Positions 47,555 through 56,204 of a stretch of DNA of 64,000 bases are shown here, in pieces. Both the position numbers and the translations under genes were made by a program. The number at the start of each line of letters is the position of its first letter. The first letter of the stretch is position 1. Source of the DNA: Hyphomicrobiales bacterium (lineage in GTDB: Bacteria; Pseudomonadota; Alphaproteobacteria; Rhizobiales; Beijerinckiaceae); NCBI GenBank assembly GCA_019075905.1, contig JAGXAM010000016.1, positions 1-64,000 of the forward strand, in the 5' to 3' direction. The notes under the pieces were generated by a model. That model was not told where the DNA came from, did no database searches, and saw only the letters and a program-made list of their open reading frames with translations.

Positions 47555-48850
47555 ATGACACCCGCCGCGCGGATCGCCGCTGCCATAGACGTTCTCGGCT
47601 CGCTGGAAACGCATCGACGCCCCGCCGCCGATGCCCTGAAGGATTGGGGCCTGACCCATCGCTTTGCCGGATCGAAAGATCGGGCGGCGCTGGCGGCGTT
47701 GGTGTTTGATGCGTTGCGCACCAGGGCTTCCAGCAGCGCGGCGATGCAAGATGACTCGGCGCGCGGCATGGTGATCGGCATGTTGCGCGGCCGGCGCGGT
47801 CTCGACGCTGCCGCCATTGCAGCACTTTTTACTGGCGAGGGCCACGCGCCCGCCGTTTTGACGGCAACAGAGGCCGGGCATCTGGCCGCGCCTTTGCCGG
47901 ATGATCTGGCGCCGGCCATTGCCGGAGATTACCCGGCCTGGCTGGAGGCACATATGGCGCGCGCCTATGGCGACAACCGCGCCAGCGAGGGGCGGGCCCT
48001 GGCAGAGCGGGCGCCGCTCGATCTCAGGGTCAACACGCTCAAGGCCAAACGTGACCGGCAATTAGCGGCGCTGGCGCATCTTGGCGCCCATGAGACGCCA
48101 TTTTCGCCCTGGGGATTGCGCATCGCCATCGGCGAGGATGGCCGCGGCCCGGCGCTGGCGGCCGAGCCGGCCTTCGCCAAGGGTCTGGTGGAAGTGCAGG
48201 ACGAGGGCTCGCAACTGGCAGCGCTGGTCACGGGCGCGCGTGAAGGCATGCAGGTGCTCGATTATTGCGCAGGCGGCGGCGGCAAGACCCTGGCGCTGGC
48301 CGGGATGATGGGCAACAAAGGCCAGATTTACGCCACCGACAGCGACGGACGCCGGCTGATGCCGATCTACCAGCGCCTGGAGCGGGCGGGCGCGCGCAAT
48401 GTGCAGGTGCGGGCCCCCAAAGGCGGCGCGGCAGGCCTCAGCGATCTGGCTGGCCACTGCGATATTGTCATGGTCGATGCACCCTGCACGGGTTCGGGCA
48501 CATGGCGGCGCAACCCCGATGCCAAATGGCGCATGCGCCCCGGTGCGCTCGAGCAACGCCAGAAGGATCAGAACGAAGCGTTGGCAGCGACGCGCGGCTT
48601 TGTGAAGCCCGGCGGCCTGCTGCTTTATGTCACCTGCTCGCTGTTTGCCGAAGAAAACGAGGACCGCATCGCGCATTTCCTGCAAGATGCGCCGGACTTT
48701 GCGGCTGAAAGCACAGAGGTTATGGCGGCGCGGGCAGAGATACCGGCGCTGGCAGCGCATGGCTCGACGCTCGGCCCCGGGCTGCGCCTGTCGCCGCGTG
48801 CGACCCAGACCGACGGCTTTTACATTTGCGGGCTGCGCCGGGCCTCGTGA
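47555..48850 (+). CDS. RsmB/NOP2-family RNA (cytosine-C5) methyltransferase
   Basis: The 431-residue protein has an N-terminal NusB-like helical domain (about 1-130) and a SAM-dependent methyltransferase domain. The latter contains DYCAGGGGKTLALAGMM, the PC motif DAPCTGSGTW and the TC motif YVTCSLFAEENE with both catalytic cysteines. It methylates C5 of a cytosine in rRNA (RsmB type, 16S C967 equivalent). It converges on the GT2-GtrA gene with a 15-base gap. Confidence 0.93.
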   Translation: MTPAARIAAAIDVLGSLETHRRPAADALKDWGLTHRFAGSKDRAALAALVFDALRTRASSSAAMQDDSARGMVIGMLRGRRGLDAAAIAALFTGEGHAPAVLTATEAGHLAAPLPDDLAPAIAGDYPAWLEAHMARAYGDNRASEGRALAERAPLDLRVNTLKAKRDRQLAALAHLGAHETPFSPWGLRIAIGEDGRGPALAAEPAFAKGLVEVQDEGSQLAALVTGAREGMQVLDYCAGGGGKTLALAGMMGNKGQIYATDSDGRRLMPIYQRLERAGARNVQVRAPKGGAAGLSDLAGHCDIVMVDAPCTGSGTWRRNPDAKWRMRPGALEQRQKDQNEALAATRGFVKPGGLLLYVTCSLFAEENEDRIAHFLQDAPDFAAESTEVMAARAEIPALAAHGSTLGPGLRLSPRATQTDGFYICGLRRAS

Positions 48851-48865
48851 ACACAAGATCTAGCG

Positions 48866-50014
48866 TCAGTCGTGGCGCCAGACAAAGATCGAGCTGAGGG
48901 TATAATTCCAGACCGAACCCATGATCAGCCCGGCGAGCCCGGCGATCCACCATAATTGGTGCCGGTCATAGAGCCAGTCGCCAATGCCGAGATTGACGAT
49001 CGAGCCAAAGGCGCAGACCACGTAAAAGAACAGCAGGCCGCGCAGCAGCGGCCCGATATTGCGAAGCTTGGCATCGGCATAGGTGAAGGCATTGTTCACG
49101 AAGAAATTGCTGGTCATCGAGACGAGTATGGCAAGGGCCTGACTGACCGAAAAGCCCGCGCCCGCCAGCATGGCAAGCTTCAGGGTCAAAAGATAGATGA
49201 TGACGCCGCTGGCGCCGGTCAGCGCGAAAAACACGAAGCGAACCGGAATGCGCCCGCCGCTGGCGCGATGCGCCAGAAGCCCGACGAATTCCAGCGCAAT
49301 CTTGAGATCGAATTTCGATTGACCGGCCATCCGGGCGCGAAACACATAGCCGACTTCGACGATTTTCAGCGGCGCGGGTGCGGCGGCGATCAGATCGACG
49401 AGGATCTTGAAACCGGAGGGCGTGAGCGAAGGCGCCGCCTGTTCGGCAATCTCGCGCTTCAGCAAGAAAAAGCCGCTCATCAGGTCAGTGACCTCGGTAT
49501 GCAGCAGGCGCCCGGCAAATCTGGTCGCCAGCTGGCTCATCTGATCGCGCCGCGCCGAAAAGCCGCTGCCTGAAGAGCCGCCCTCGACATGGCGGCTGCC
49601 GATCACCAGATCGGCGCCAGCGCGGGCTTGCGCCAGCATGAGCGGCAGAATTTGCTCGTCATGCTGCAAATCGGCATCCATGACGGCAATGAAGGGTGCG
49701 CTCGACGCCATCATGCCCTCGATGCAGGCCCCAGAAAGGCCGCGACGCCCGACCCGGCGCAGACAGCGAATGCGGGCATCGCTGCGGCCGATGTCGCGGG
49801 CGATTTTTGCCGTCTGGTCAGGGCTGTCATCGTCAACGACGATCATTTCCCAGTCGATGCCTGCCAGCGCCCTGTCGACGCGCGCGATCAATTCAGCCAG
49901 ATTCTGCCTCTCGTTGAACGTCGGCACCACCAGCGACAATTCCGGGCAAGTGCGCCGGTTGAGGCCCGGCATGGAAGCATCATCCGCGTGAACGGCGCTT
50001 GCGTTATCCGCCAT
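48866..50014 (-). CDS. GT2 polyprenyl-phosphate sugar transferase fused to GtrA
   Basis: The 382-residue protein has a family-2 glycosyltransferase domain (about 25-245) with SLVVPTFNERQNLAELI, IVVDDDSPDQT, VMDADLQHDEQ and GSRHVEGG. A C-terminal GtrA domain follows, with four helices (about 255-375). Such DPM1-like proteins load a sugar on a polyprenyl phosphate and flip it across the membrane. The divergent GT39 protein next door is a plausible user of that lipid-linked sugar. Confidence 0.92.
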   Translation of the reverse strand: MADNASAVHADDASMPGLNRRTCPELSLVVPTFNERQNLAELIARVDRALAGIDWEMIVVDDDSPDQTAKIARDIGRSDARIRCLRRVGRRGLSGACIEGMMASSAPFIAVMDADLQHDEQILPLMLAQARAGADLVIGSRHVEGGSSGSGFSARRDQMSQLATRFAGRLLHTEVTDLMSGFFLLKREIAEQAAPSLTPSGFKILVDLIAAAPAPLKIVEVGYVFRARMAGQSKFDLKIALEFVGLLAHRASGGRIPVRFVFFALTGASGVIIYLLTLKLAMLAGAGFSVSQALAILVSMTSNFFVNNAFTYADAKLRNIGPLLRGLLFFYVVCAFGSIVNLGIGDWLYDRHQLWWIAGLAGLIMGSVWNYTLSSIFVWRHD

Positions 50015-50121
50015 ATCTTCGTCTCTTGAACCTTGCAGATGGGCCAGCTATGGCTTCGTAACAGCCTTGTGACCCGAAGTGTCACGCTGGCCGCTTATGA
50101 CTCATTTTTCCAAAGTCGCCA

Positions 50122-51636
50122 ATGCCTGAACCTTCACCTGCCAGCCTCCTGCGCCAACCCGGGCGGGCGATAGTGTGGCTTCTTGCCGGCAGCCTGGCGG
50201 TGCGGCTGGCGTTTGCGGCGTCGCTCGGGTTGGGCGTCGATGAATCCTACACGGTGGCGACCAGCCGCGTGCCGCATCTCAGCACCTTTGATCACCCGCC
50301 GCTGGCATGGTGGATGGCCTATGCTGGCGCGCATCTGGGGCTCGGCGAAAGCGATTTTGCCGTCAGGCTGCCGTTCGTGCTGGTTTCCGTGCTCACCACC
50401 TGGCTGATGTATGAGCTGACGCGGCGGCTTTATGGCGCAACGGCCGGGTTCTTTGCGGCGGCGGCCTTATGTGTGTCGCCGGTTCTGGGCATGACGGATG
50501 CCAGCTGGGTGCTCCCCGACGGACCGTTGCTGGCCGCCTTGCTGGCCACCGCGCTCTGCCTTGCTGCCGCTCTGTTTGCCGCGCCGGATCAGCCACGACG
50601 CCCAGACTGGTGGTGGCTCGCTGCCGGGCTTTGCGGCGGCCTGTCGATCCTGTCGAAATATCACGGTTTTCTTGTCATATTCGGGGTCGGGGTATTTTTG
50701 CTGTCGACCCCAGGCCAGCGCCGCTGGATGGCAAGCCCCTGGCCTTATCTTGCCGGCATCATCGCCCTCGCCGTGTTCACGCCGGTGCTGGTCTGGAATG
50801 CCGGGCACGGCTGGATATCCTTCAGGTTTCAGGGCGGGCGGGCGGGTGGCGCGCATCTCAATATCCGCGCTTTCCTGGCCGTGCTCGGCGAGCAGGCGCT
50901 TTTCCTCGGGCCATGGAATTTCGTGCCGCTGGCCCTGATTTTTCTACGTGCATTGCGGCGCGGGCCGCGCAATGCGCCAGAATGGTTGCTGACCTGCATG
51001 GCCGCCGGGCCGATCCTGCTGTTCACGCTGGTGGCGCTGTGGTCGCGCCAGCGGGTGCTGCCGCATTGGGCGGCACCAGGCTATCTCCTGCTGTTTCCGC
51101 TGCTGGGGCGCGAGATCGCGCAGCGGCTGTCGCAAAACAGTCAGGGAACGCGGCGCGTCTTAGCAGCTTCCATCATCGCCTGGGCCCTGATCGTGGCCAG
51201 CGCGACGAGCCTGCCATGGCTGCCGTTTCAGGGGCTGGCGGGGCGGAAATATCCCTTTGTCGAGGCGCTCGACTGGACCGCAGCGGCCCAAGCGCTGGCG
51301 GCGCGCGGGCTGGAAACCCCGGACCACTTCATTGCCGCGACCCGCTGGATGGATGCCGGCAAGATCGATTATGCCCTGCATGGACGCATGGCGGTAACAT
51401 CCATCGGCCCTGAACCGCATGGCTATGGCATAATGCGGCCGCCGCGCGATTTCATCGGCAAAGACGCGCTCATCGTGGCGCCCGCACTGCCGGAAGCCGC
51501 GGCGCAAGCCCGTTTCGGCAAGGCCTTTCAATCGCTGAAGGCGCTGGCGCCGATCTTGATCACCCATAATGGCGCGACGGCGATCAAGCTGTTCGTCTAT
51601 CTTGGCACCAGATACAATGGTGCGGCCGGCCTTTAG
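50122..51636 (+). CDS. GT39 (PMT/ArnT-like) membrane glycosyltransferase
   Basis: The 504-residue protein has about 11 to 12 membrane helices. The conserved first loop LGLGVDESYTVATSRVPH contains the acidic catalytic Asp-Glu pair of the PMT/ArnT family, followed by DHPPLAWWMAY. It should transfer a sugar from a polyprenyl carrier to a lipid or protein on the periplasmic face. It is divergent from the GT2-GtrA gene, probably functionally paired with it. Confidence 0.9.
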   Translation: MPEPSPASLLRQPGRAIVWLLAGSLAVRLAFAASLGLGVDESYTVATSRVPHLSTFDHPPLAWWMAYAGAHLGLGESDFAVRLPFVLVSVLTTWLMYELTRRLYGATAGFFAAAALCVSPVLGMTDASWVLPDGPLLAALLATALCLAAALFAAPDQPRRPDWWWLAAGLCGGLSILSKYHGFLVIFGVGVFLLSTPGQRRWMASPWPYLAGIIALAVFTPVLVWNAGHGWISFRFQGGRAGGAHLNIRAFLAVLGEQALFLGPWNFVPLALIFLRALRRGPRNAPEWLLTCMAAGPILLFTLVALWSRQRVLPHWAAPGYLLLFPLLGREIAQRLSQNSQGTRRVLAASIIAWALIVASATSLPWLPFQGLAGRKYPFVEALDWTAAAQALAARGLETPDHFIAATRWMDAGKIDYALHGRMAVTSIGPEPHGYGIMRPPRDFIGKDALIVAPALPEAAAQARFGKAFQSLKALAPILITHNGATAIKLFVYLGTRYNGAAGL

Positions 51637-51638
51637 CC

Positions 51639-52526
51639 TCAGGCCGCCCAGGGTGTTTTCATGTCGCTGGCGGCGCGCGGCGCGGCCGGCGCAGGCGGTG
51701 TGATCGACAGCGCCGCCAGCAGCGCTTCCCTGGTGGTGCGGGGATAGTCATCCTCATGGACCGGGTCGGCATGGGGCTCGATGAGCGAACATAGTTCGGG
51801 CAAAACGTGCCATGGCGCCGGGGCCCACGGCGGGTGCTGACGCGAGCAATGCGCCTGATAGGTGCCGGGCGGCATATCGGCAAAGCCGAGATCACGGGCC
51901 AGATGCCCGGCGGCGCTGGCCTCGAAACTGCCATAACCCCAGTGCGCCAGGTGCCGGGCGAGCAGGATCAAGCCGGTCTGGACCAGATCGTCATGACGCC
52001 CTTTGACGAAAACCACGGTGAAGGCCTTGCCGATTTCGACACCGAACCCGCTGGCAAGGCAGCGCTTTCGCGCATCGCGCAGCATGAAATGATGGCCATG
52101 CCCGGCCGCCGCCAGGGCTTCGAGGCTGGTGCGCAGCGCAGAAAGTGGCGCGAGGCGCATGCCGGTGAGACTGGGGCGGTGCGCCCAGACGCTCGCGAAA
52201 TCCTCATCGAACACGAGATCAAAATCCTGCCTTTGCTGGAGGCGACTGATCCGCTCCGGTACGTCCACCTGCGCCGGATGGCAGACAAGCCGGGTCTCGG
52301 GAGCATAGAGCGCGCGGTCGCCGCTGCGCAGCCGCAACAGGCGCCCGGCCCGCAACGCCTGCAGGATTTCCGGCAGGGCCCGGACCCGTGGCGCGCTGAT
52401 CGCGGCCGGGGCCAGCGCCGTCACGGCTTGCAGGCTGGCGCCAGTATCGATGGCCGAGCGCTCCTCGCCCTCGGAAAACAGCGCCGCAAAAGTGTTGGCT
52501 TCAAATCTCATGGTTACAGGTTCCAT
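51639..52526 (-). CDS. Divergent leucyl/phenylalanyl-tRNA-protein transferase (Aat)-like protein
   Basis: The 295-residue protein lines up with Aat in order. LYAPETRLVCHP stands in place of WWSPDPRAVLP. FDLVFDEDFASVWAHRP stands in place of the D.AFA.V..CA segment. FGVEIGKAF...FVKGRHDDLVQTGLILLARHL stands in place of YGVALGGAFFGESMFS..., and FEASAAGHLARDLGFADMPPGTY in place of LLDTQFVTDHLASLGAVEIPR. Aat attaches Leu/Phe to N-terminal basic residues for the N-end rule. The canonical GESMFS core is not kept, so it may have another GNAT-type role. I am judging from motif order only. Confidence 0.6.
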   Translation of the reverse strand: MEPVTMRFEANTFAALFSEGEERSAIDTGASLQAVTALAPAAISAPRVRALPEILQALRAGRLLRLRSGDRALYAPETRLVCHPAQVDVPERISRLQQRQDFDLVFDEDFASVWAHRPSLTGMRLAPLSALRTSLEALAAAGHGHHFMLRDARKRCLASGFGVEIGKAFTVVFVKGRHDDLVQTGLILLARHLAHWGYGSFEASAAGHLARDLGFADMPPGTYQAHCSRQHPPWAPAPWHVLPELCSLIEPHADPVHEDDYPRTTREALLAALSITPPAPAAPRAASDMKTPWAA

Positions 52527-52678
52527 CGCCGCTCGTGACCCCTGACATTGCGCACAGAGGCTTTAGGGCCGCGTTCAGGCAAAAGCTCAAAAGCTGGTTT
52601 AATTGCGTTAGGCTTGTGCATTGCCCATTGTCGCCACATCGCTTAAGTCGGGCGCTTCAACCAAGAGGATGAGATCGC

Positions 52679-54271
52679 ATGACTGCCGACGCGGGCCCTG
52701 CCCCCACACCGCAAGCCTGTGTGCTGATTGTTGATTTTGGCAGCCAGGTGACGCAGCTGATCGCGCGCAGGGTGCGCGAGACCGGGGTCTATTGCGAAAT
52801 CGCTCCGTTTCAGGCTGCCGAGGCGGCCTTTGAACGGCTGCAACCGCGGGCGATCATTCTCGGCGGCGGGCCGGCATCGGTACTTGATGCCGGTTCACCG
52901 CGGGTGCCGGAGGCGTTTTTTGCGGCAAATGTGCCGATTCTGGCGATTTGCTATGGCCAGCAAACCACGGCGCTGCAATTGGGCGGCGCGGTCGAGGGCG
53001 GGCATGCTGCCGAATTCGGCCGGGCGGATGTGCGGGTGCTGGAGCAGAGCGCATTGTTTGACGGGGTGTGGAGCGTCGGTTCGAGCTATCCCGTATGGAT
53101 GAGCCATGGCGACCGGGTGACACGGCTGCCGGCAGGCTTCAGTGTCAAGGCCGTCAGCGAGAATGCACCCTTTGCCGTGGCCAGCGATGAGGCGCGCCGC
53201 ATCTATACCACCATGTTCCATCCCGAAGTGGTGCACACGCGCGATGGCGCGAAATTGCTGGCGAATTTCGTGCACAAGGTGGCGGGGCTGAAGGCCGACT
53301 GGTCGATGACGGCCTACCGGGCCAGCGCTATCGCCCGCATCAGGGCGCAAGTGGGCAAGGGCCGGGTGCTGTGCGGCCTGTCGGGCGGGGTCGATTCGGC
53401 GGTGGCGGCGGTGCTGATCCACGAGGCGATCGGCGACCAGCTTACCTGCGTGTTCGTCGATCACGGCCTGCTGCGCCAGGGCGAGGCCGAGGATGTGGTG
53501 CGGCTGTTTCGCGACCATTACAACATTCCGCTGCGCCATGTTGAGGCCGCCGACCGCTTCATCGGCGCGCTTGAGGGCGAGGCCGACCCGGAGACCAAGC
53601 GCAAGACCATTGGCCGCCTGTTTATCGAAGTGTTTGAGGCCGAAGCCCGGGACATTGCCCATGACGGGCGCGGGGCGCCGGAATTTCTGGCGCAGGGCAC
53701 GCTCTATCCTGATGTGATCGAAAGCGTTTCCTTCACCGGCGGGCCTTCAGTGACGATCAAGAGCCATCATAATGTCGGCGGTCTGCCGGCCCGCATGAAG
53801 ATGAAGCTGGTCGAGCCGCTGCGCGAATTGTTCAAGGACGAGGTGCGGGCGCTTGGCCGAGAGCTTGGCCTGCCGGAAGCCTTTGTCGGACGCCACCCCT
53901 TTCCAGGGCCAGGCCTCGCCATCCGCCTGCCGGGTGGGGTGACGCGGGAGAAATTGGAGATTTTGCGCAAGGCCGATGCGATTTATCTCGAAGAAATCCG
54001 CAAGGCCGGGCTTTATGACACCATCTGGCAAGCTTTCGCGGTGCTGCTGCCGGTGCGCACGGTGGGGGTGATGGGTGACGGGCGCACCTATGATTTCGTC
54101 TGCGCCCTGCGAGCCGTAACCTCGGTTGACGGCATGACCGCCGATTTCTACCCCTATGACATGACCTTCCTCGGCCGCGCCGCCACGAGAATTATCAATG
54201 AAGTCAAGGGCATCAACCGGGTCGTCTATGACGTGACAAGCAAGCCGCCGGGAACAATCGAGTGGGAGTGA
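52679..54271 (+). CDS. guaA: GMP synthase (glutamine-hydrolysing)
   Basis: The 530-residue protein has the amidotransferase domain with Cys91 in LAICYGQQ and His in MFHPEVVHT, the PP-loop [11 protein letters not shown], and the C-terminal dimerisation domain ending [21 protein letters not shown]. It converts XMP to GMP. The reading frame is intact up to the normal C-terminus, although a mobile element begins just behind it. The 3' end of guaA is a known attachment site for genomic islands. Confidence 0.98.
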   Translation: MTADAGPAPTPQACVLIVDFGSQVTQLIARRVRETGVYCEIAPFQAAEAAFERLQPRAIILGGGPASVLDAGSPRVPEAFFAANVPILAICYGQQTTALQLGGAVEGGHAAEFGRADVRVLEQSALFDGVWSVGSSYPVWMSHGDRVTRLPAGFSVKAVSENAPFAVASDEARRIYTTMFHPEVVHTRDGAKLLANFVHKVAGLKADWSMTAYRASAIARIRAQVGKGRVLCGLSGGVDSAVAAVLIHEAIGDQLTCVFVDHGLLRQGEAEDVVRLFRDHYNIPLRHVEAADRFIGALEGEADPETKRKTIGRLFIEVFEAEARDIAHDGRGAPEFLAQGTLYPDVIESVSFTGGPSVTIKSHHNVGGLPARMKMKLVEPLRELFKDEVRALGRELGLPEAFVGRHPFPGPGLAIRLPGGVTREKLEILRKADAIYLEEIRKAGLYDTIWQAFAVLLPVRTVGVMGDGRTYDFVCALRAVTSVDGMTADFYPYDMTFLGRAATRIINEVKGINRVVYDVTSKPPGTIEWE

Positions 54272-54275
54272 TCTA
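54225..54275 (+). other. Probable attL region at the 3' end of guaA
   Basis: The last codons of guaA abut island DNA carrying an integrase 221 bases downstream. Known guaA-targeting integrases (for example IntG of Mesorhizobium tripartite ICEs) recombine within this 3' end and restore the gene. I found no second copy of the guaA end inside the window, so attR must lie to the right. The exact crossover point cannot be set. Confidence 0.55.
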
Positions 54276-54385
54276 AGGTCGTTTCAGACCATCCCGCCCC
54301 GTGCCGAAAATCGCACCATCTCTTTGACTGACAAGGATTGTTTTTCCCACCCCGTATCGCTGCGTGTCACCCCAACCCGGCCACT

Positions 54386-54462
54386 ATGTTGGTAGCGATG
54401 TTGGTACGGCGCAGGATGGTCGAGAAACGGGCTTTCGGTACCAGCAGCCCCCCTTGTTGGTA
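54386..54462 (+). repeat. Three short direct repeats between guaA and int
   Basis: atgttggta occurs at 54386-54394 and 54398-54406, and ttgttggta at 54454-54462. Their place between the attachment gene and the integrase start suggests arm-type integrase or excisionase sites, or operator sites for int. This is by position only. Confidence 0.4.
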
Positions 54463-54492
54463 TCCGTTCGCCCCCCGACCGGATGCGGATTC

Positions 54493-55842
54493 ATGGGCGA
54501 TCTCACTGATAAAGAACTGAAAAACCTGAAGCCGAGGGCCAAGCTCTACAAGGTGACGGACCGCGACGGGATGCACGCGGCCGTCACGCCGACCGGGGTC
54601 ATCTCGTTCCGGTATCAGTACCGGGTGAACGGGCGGCAGGAGGTCTTGACCATCGGCCGGTATAGCGCCGAGGCGGCGCACAAACTGACGCGGGCGCCCG
54701 ACGCGTTGGAATACGGAATGGAGGTGTCGCTTGCGGAGGCCAGAACGCTGCTGGCGCGCGCCAGGCGTCAGGTCGAGCAGGGCGAGTCACCGTCGAAAGC
54801 CAAGGTGGAGAAGCGTACCGCATCAGCCGAGGCGCTGACGTTCGGCGGATGGGCGGAAGCCTACTTCAAGCACAAAGCCGATCCCAAATCTGGGGCCGAG
54901 AGATTGGCTGACAGCACCTTGGCGATGCGTCGATCAGCCTATGATCGCGCCGTTGCCGGAGAGTTGTCGAAGCTGAAGCTGGCGGAGGTGACGCCGCAGC
55001 GTCTCAAGCGTCTGTGCGACGAGGTCAAGGAAAAGCGCGGGCCGGCCGTCGCCGTACATGTCCGCGAAATCGTATTGCTGGTCTTCCGCCATGCCCAGGG
55101 AAGCGGGCTGGATGTGAGCAATCCGGCCGAGTCGATCCGCACCAGCGCCATCGCCACCTTCGAGCCGCGCGACCGCGCCCTGTCGCCGTCCGAAGTTCGC
55201 GCGGTCCTGGCTTCTCTGGATCATGTGACGGCGGCACCCACCCTGCGCTCGGCGGTGAAGTTTGTCCTGTTGACCGGCGTTCGCAAGTCGGAGTTCATCG
55301 ACGCTACATGGAAGGAAATCGATTTCGCCGCCGCGCGCTGGACGATCCCGGCCGAACGCATGAAGGCCGGCAAGGCGCATGTCGTCCCGCTGAGCGATCA
55401 GGCGCTCGACATTCTGACGGCGTTCCGCACCATGTTCGGCGCCAGCCTATACCTGCACCCCGGCCGGTACGACGGCGATGTGCCCATCAGCAACGCCACG
55501 CTCAACCGGGTCATCGACGCGGTTGTGGAGCGCATCAGGGAGAATGACCCGGACTTTCAGAGCTTCGGCGTTCACGACCTGCGCCGCACGTTTTCGACCG
55601 GCCTGAACCGGGCCAAGTTCGATGATCGCTGGATAGAGATGAGCCTGGCCCACGCGCCTCGGAACAGGATCGCGGCTGTCTACAACGTGAACCGCTACCT
55701 TGCCGAGCGGAAGATCATGCTTCAGTGTTGGGCCGATATGCTCGACGCTTGGGCCAAGGGGGAATCCGCAAAAGACCTGATCGCCGATGCAAAGCAGCGC
55801 GCCGCCGAGGTCCATGACGACGAACTGGACGACGATCTCTGA
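54493..55842 (+). CDS. int: P4-type tyrosine integrase
   Basis: The 449-residue recombinase starts with an N-terminal DUF4102-type arm-binding domain (LTDKELKNLKPRAKLYKVTDRDG), has a SAM-like core-binding domain (about 150-245) and the catalytic domain. All catalytic residues are visible: Arg in TGVRKSE, Lys near RMKAGKAH, HDLRRT, His in SLAHAP and Tyr near the RYLAERK segment. It should catalyse insertion and excision at guaA. The ATG at 54493 gives the family start; the frame is open back to 54364 without similarity. Confidence 0.93.
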   Translation: MGDLTDKELKNLKPRAKLYKVTDRDGMHAAVTPTGVISFRYQYRVNGRQEVLTIGRYSAEAAHKLTRAPDALEYGMEVSLAEARTLLARARRQVEQGESPSKAKVEKRTASAEALTFGGWAEAYFKHKADPKSGAERLADSTLAMRRSAYDRAVAGELSKLKLAEVTPQRLKRLCDEVKEKRGPAVAVHVREIVLLVFRHAQGSGLDVSNPAESIRTSAIATFEPRDRALSPSEVRAVLASLDHVTAAPTLRSAVKFVLLTGVRKSEFIDATWKEIDFAAARWTIPAERMKAGKAHVVPLSDQALDILTAFRTMFGASLYLHPGRYDGDVPISNATLNRVIDAVVERIRENDPDFQSFGVHDLRRTFSTGLNRAKFDDRWIEMSLAHAPRNRIAAVYNVNRYLAERKIMLQCWADMLDAWAKGESAKDLIADAKQRAAEVHDDELDDDL

Positions 55843-55843
55843 A

Positions 55844-56074
55844 CTACGCGCGGCTCGCGTCCGTTCTGGTCGTTGTCGCTGCCGGTGGCCGCCAGGCGGC
55901 GGGATTGGCGATCCAACAGTCGATGTCGGATTCGTGCCAGCCGGCGCCGTTGATGCTGATTTTCAGTTGGGCTGGGAACGTGCCCTCGGCGATCTTGCGG
56001 TAGATGGTGGACCGGCTGAGGCCGGTGCGGGCGAGAACGGTTTTCAGGCGGACGATACGATCTGGGACGAGCAT
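55844..56074 (-). CDS. AlpA-family regulator/excisionase
   Basis: The 76-residue protein has the AlpA helix-turn-helix MLVPDRIVRLKTVLARTGLSRSTIY and the C-terminal WHESDIDCWI. AlpA proteins activate or assist excision of P4-like elements. It converges on int with one base between the stop codons. A perfect AGGAGG site lies 10 bases before its ATG. Confidence 0.9.
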   Translation of the reverse strand: MLVPDRIVRLKTVLARTGLSRSTIYRKIAEGTFPAQLKISINGAGWHESDIDCWIANPAAWRPPAATTTRTDASRA

Positions 56075-56204
56075 GGTTGCTCTGCCTCCTGCCGGGTGCC
56101 TCTGACAATTACTGAGACCAGACAGGGCGATGATTTGTTGTCTTGCAATAGAGATTTATAAGTCGTAGTAGTGTGGCGCAGAGGCGGCTAAAAATAGGAT
56201 AGTT

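Noticed and set aside
54364-54492. N-terminal extension of the integrase
   Set aside because: The 43 extra codons have no similarity to the DUF4102 integrase start and cover the direct-repeat region.
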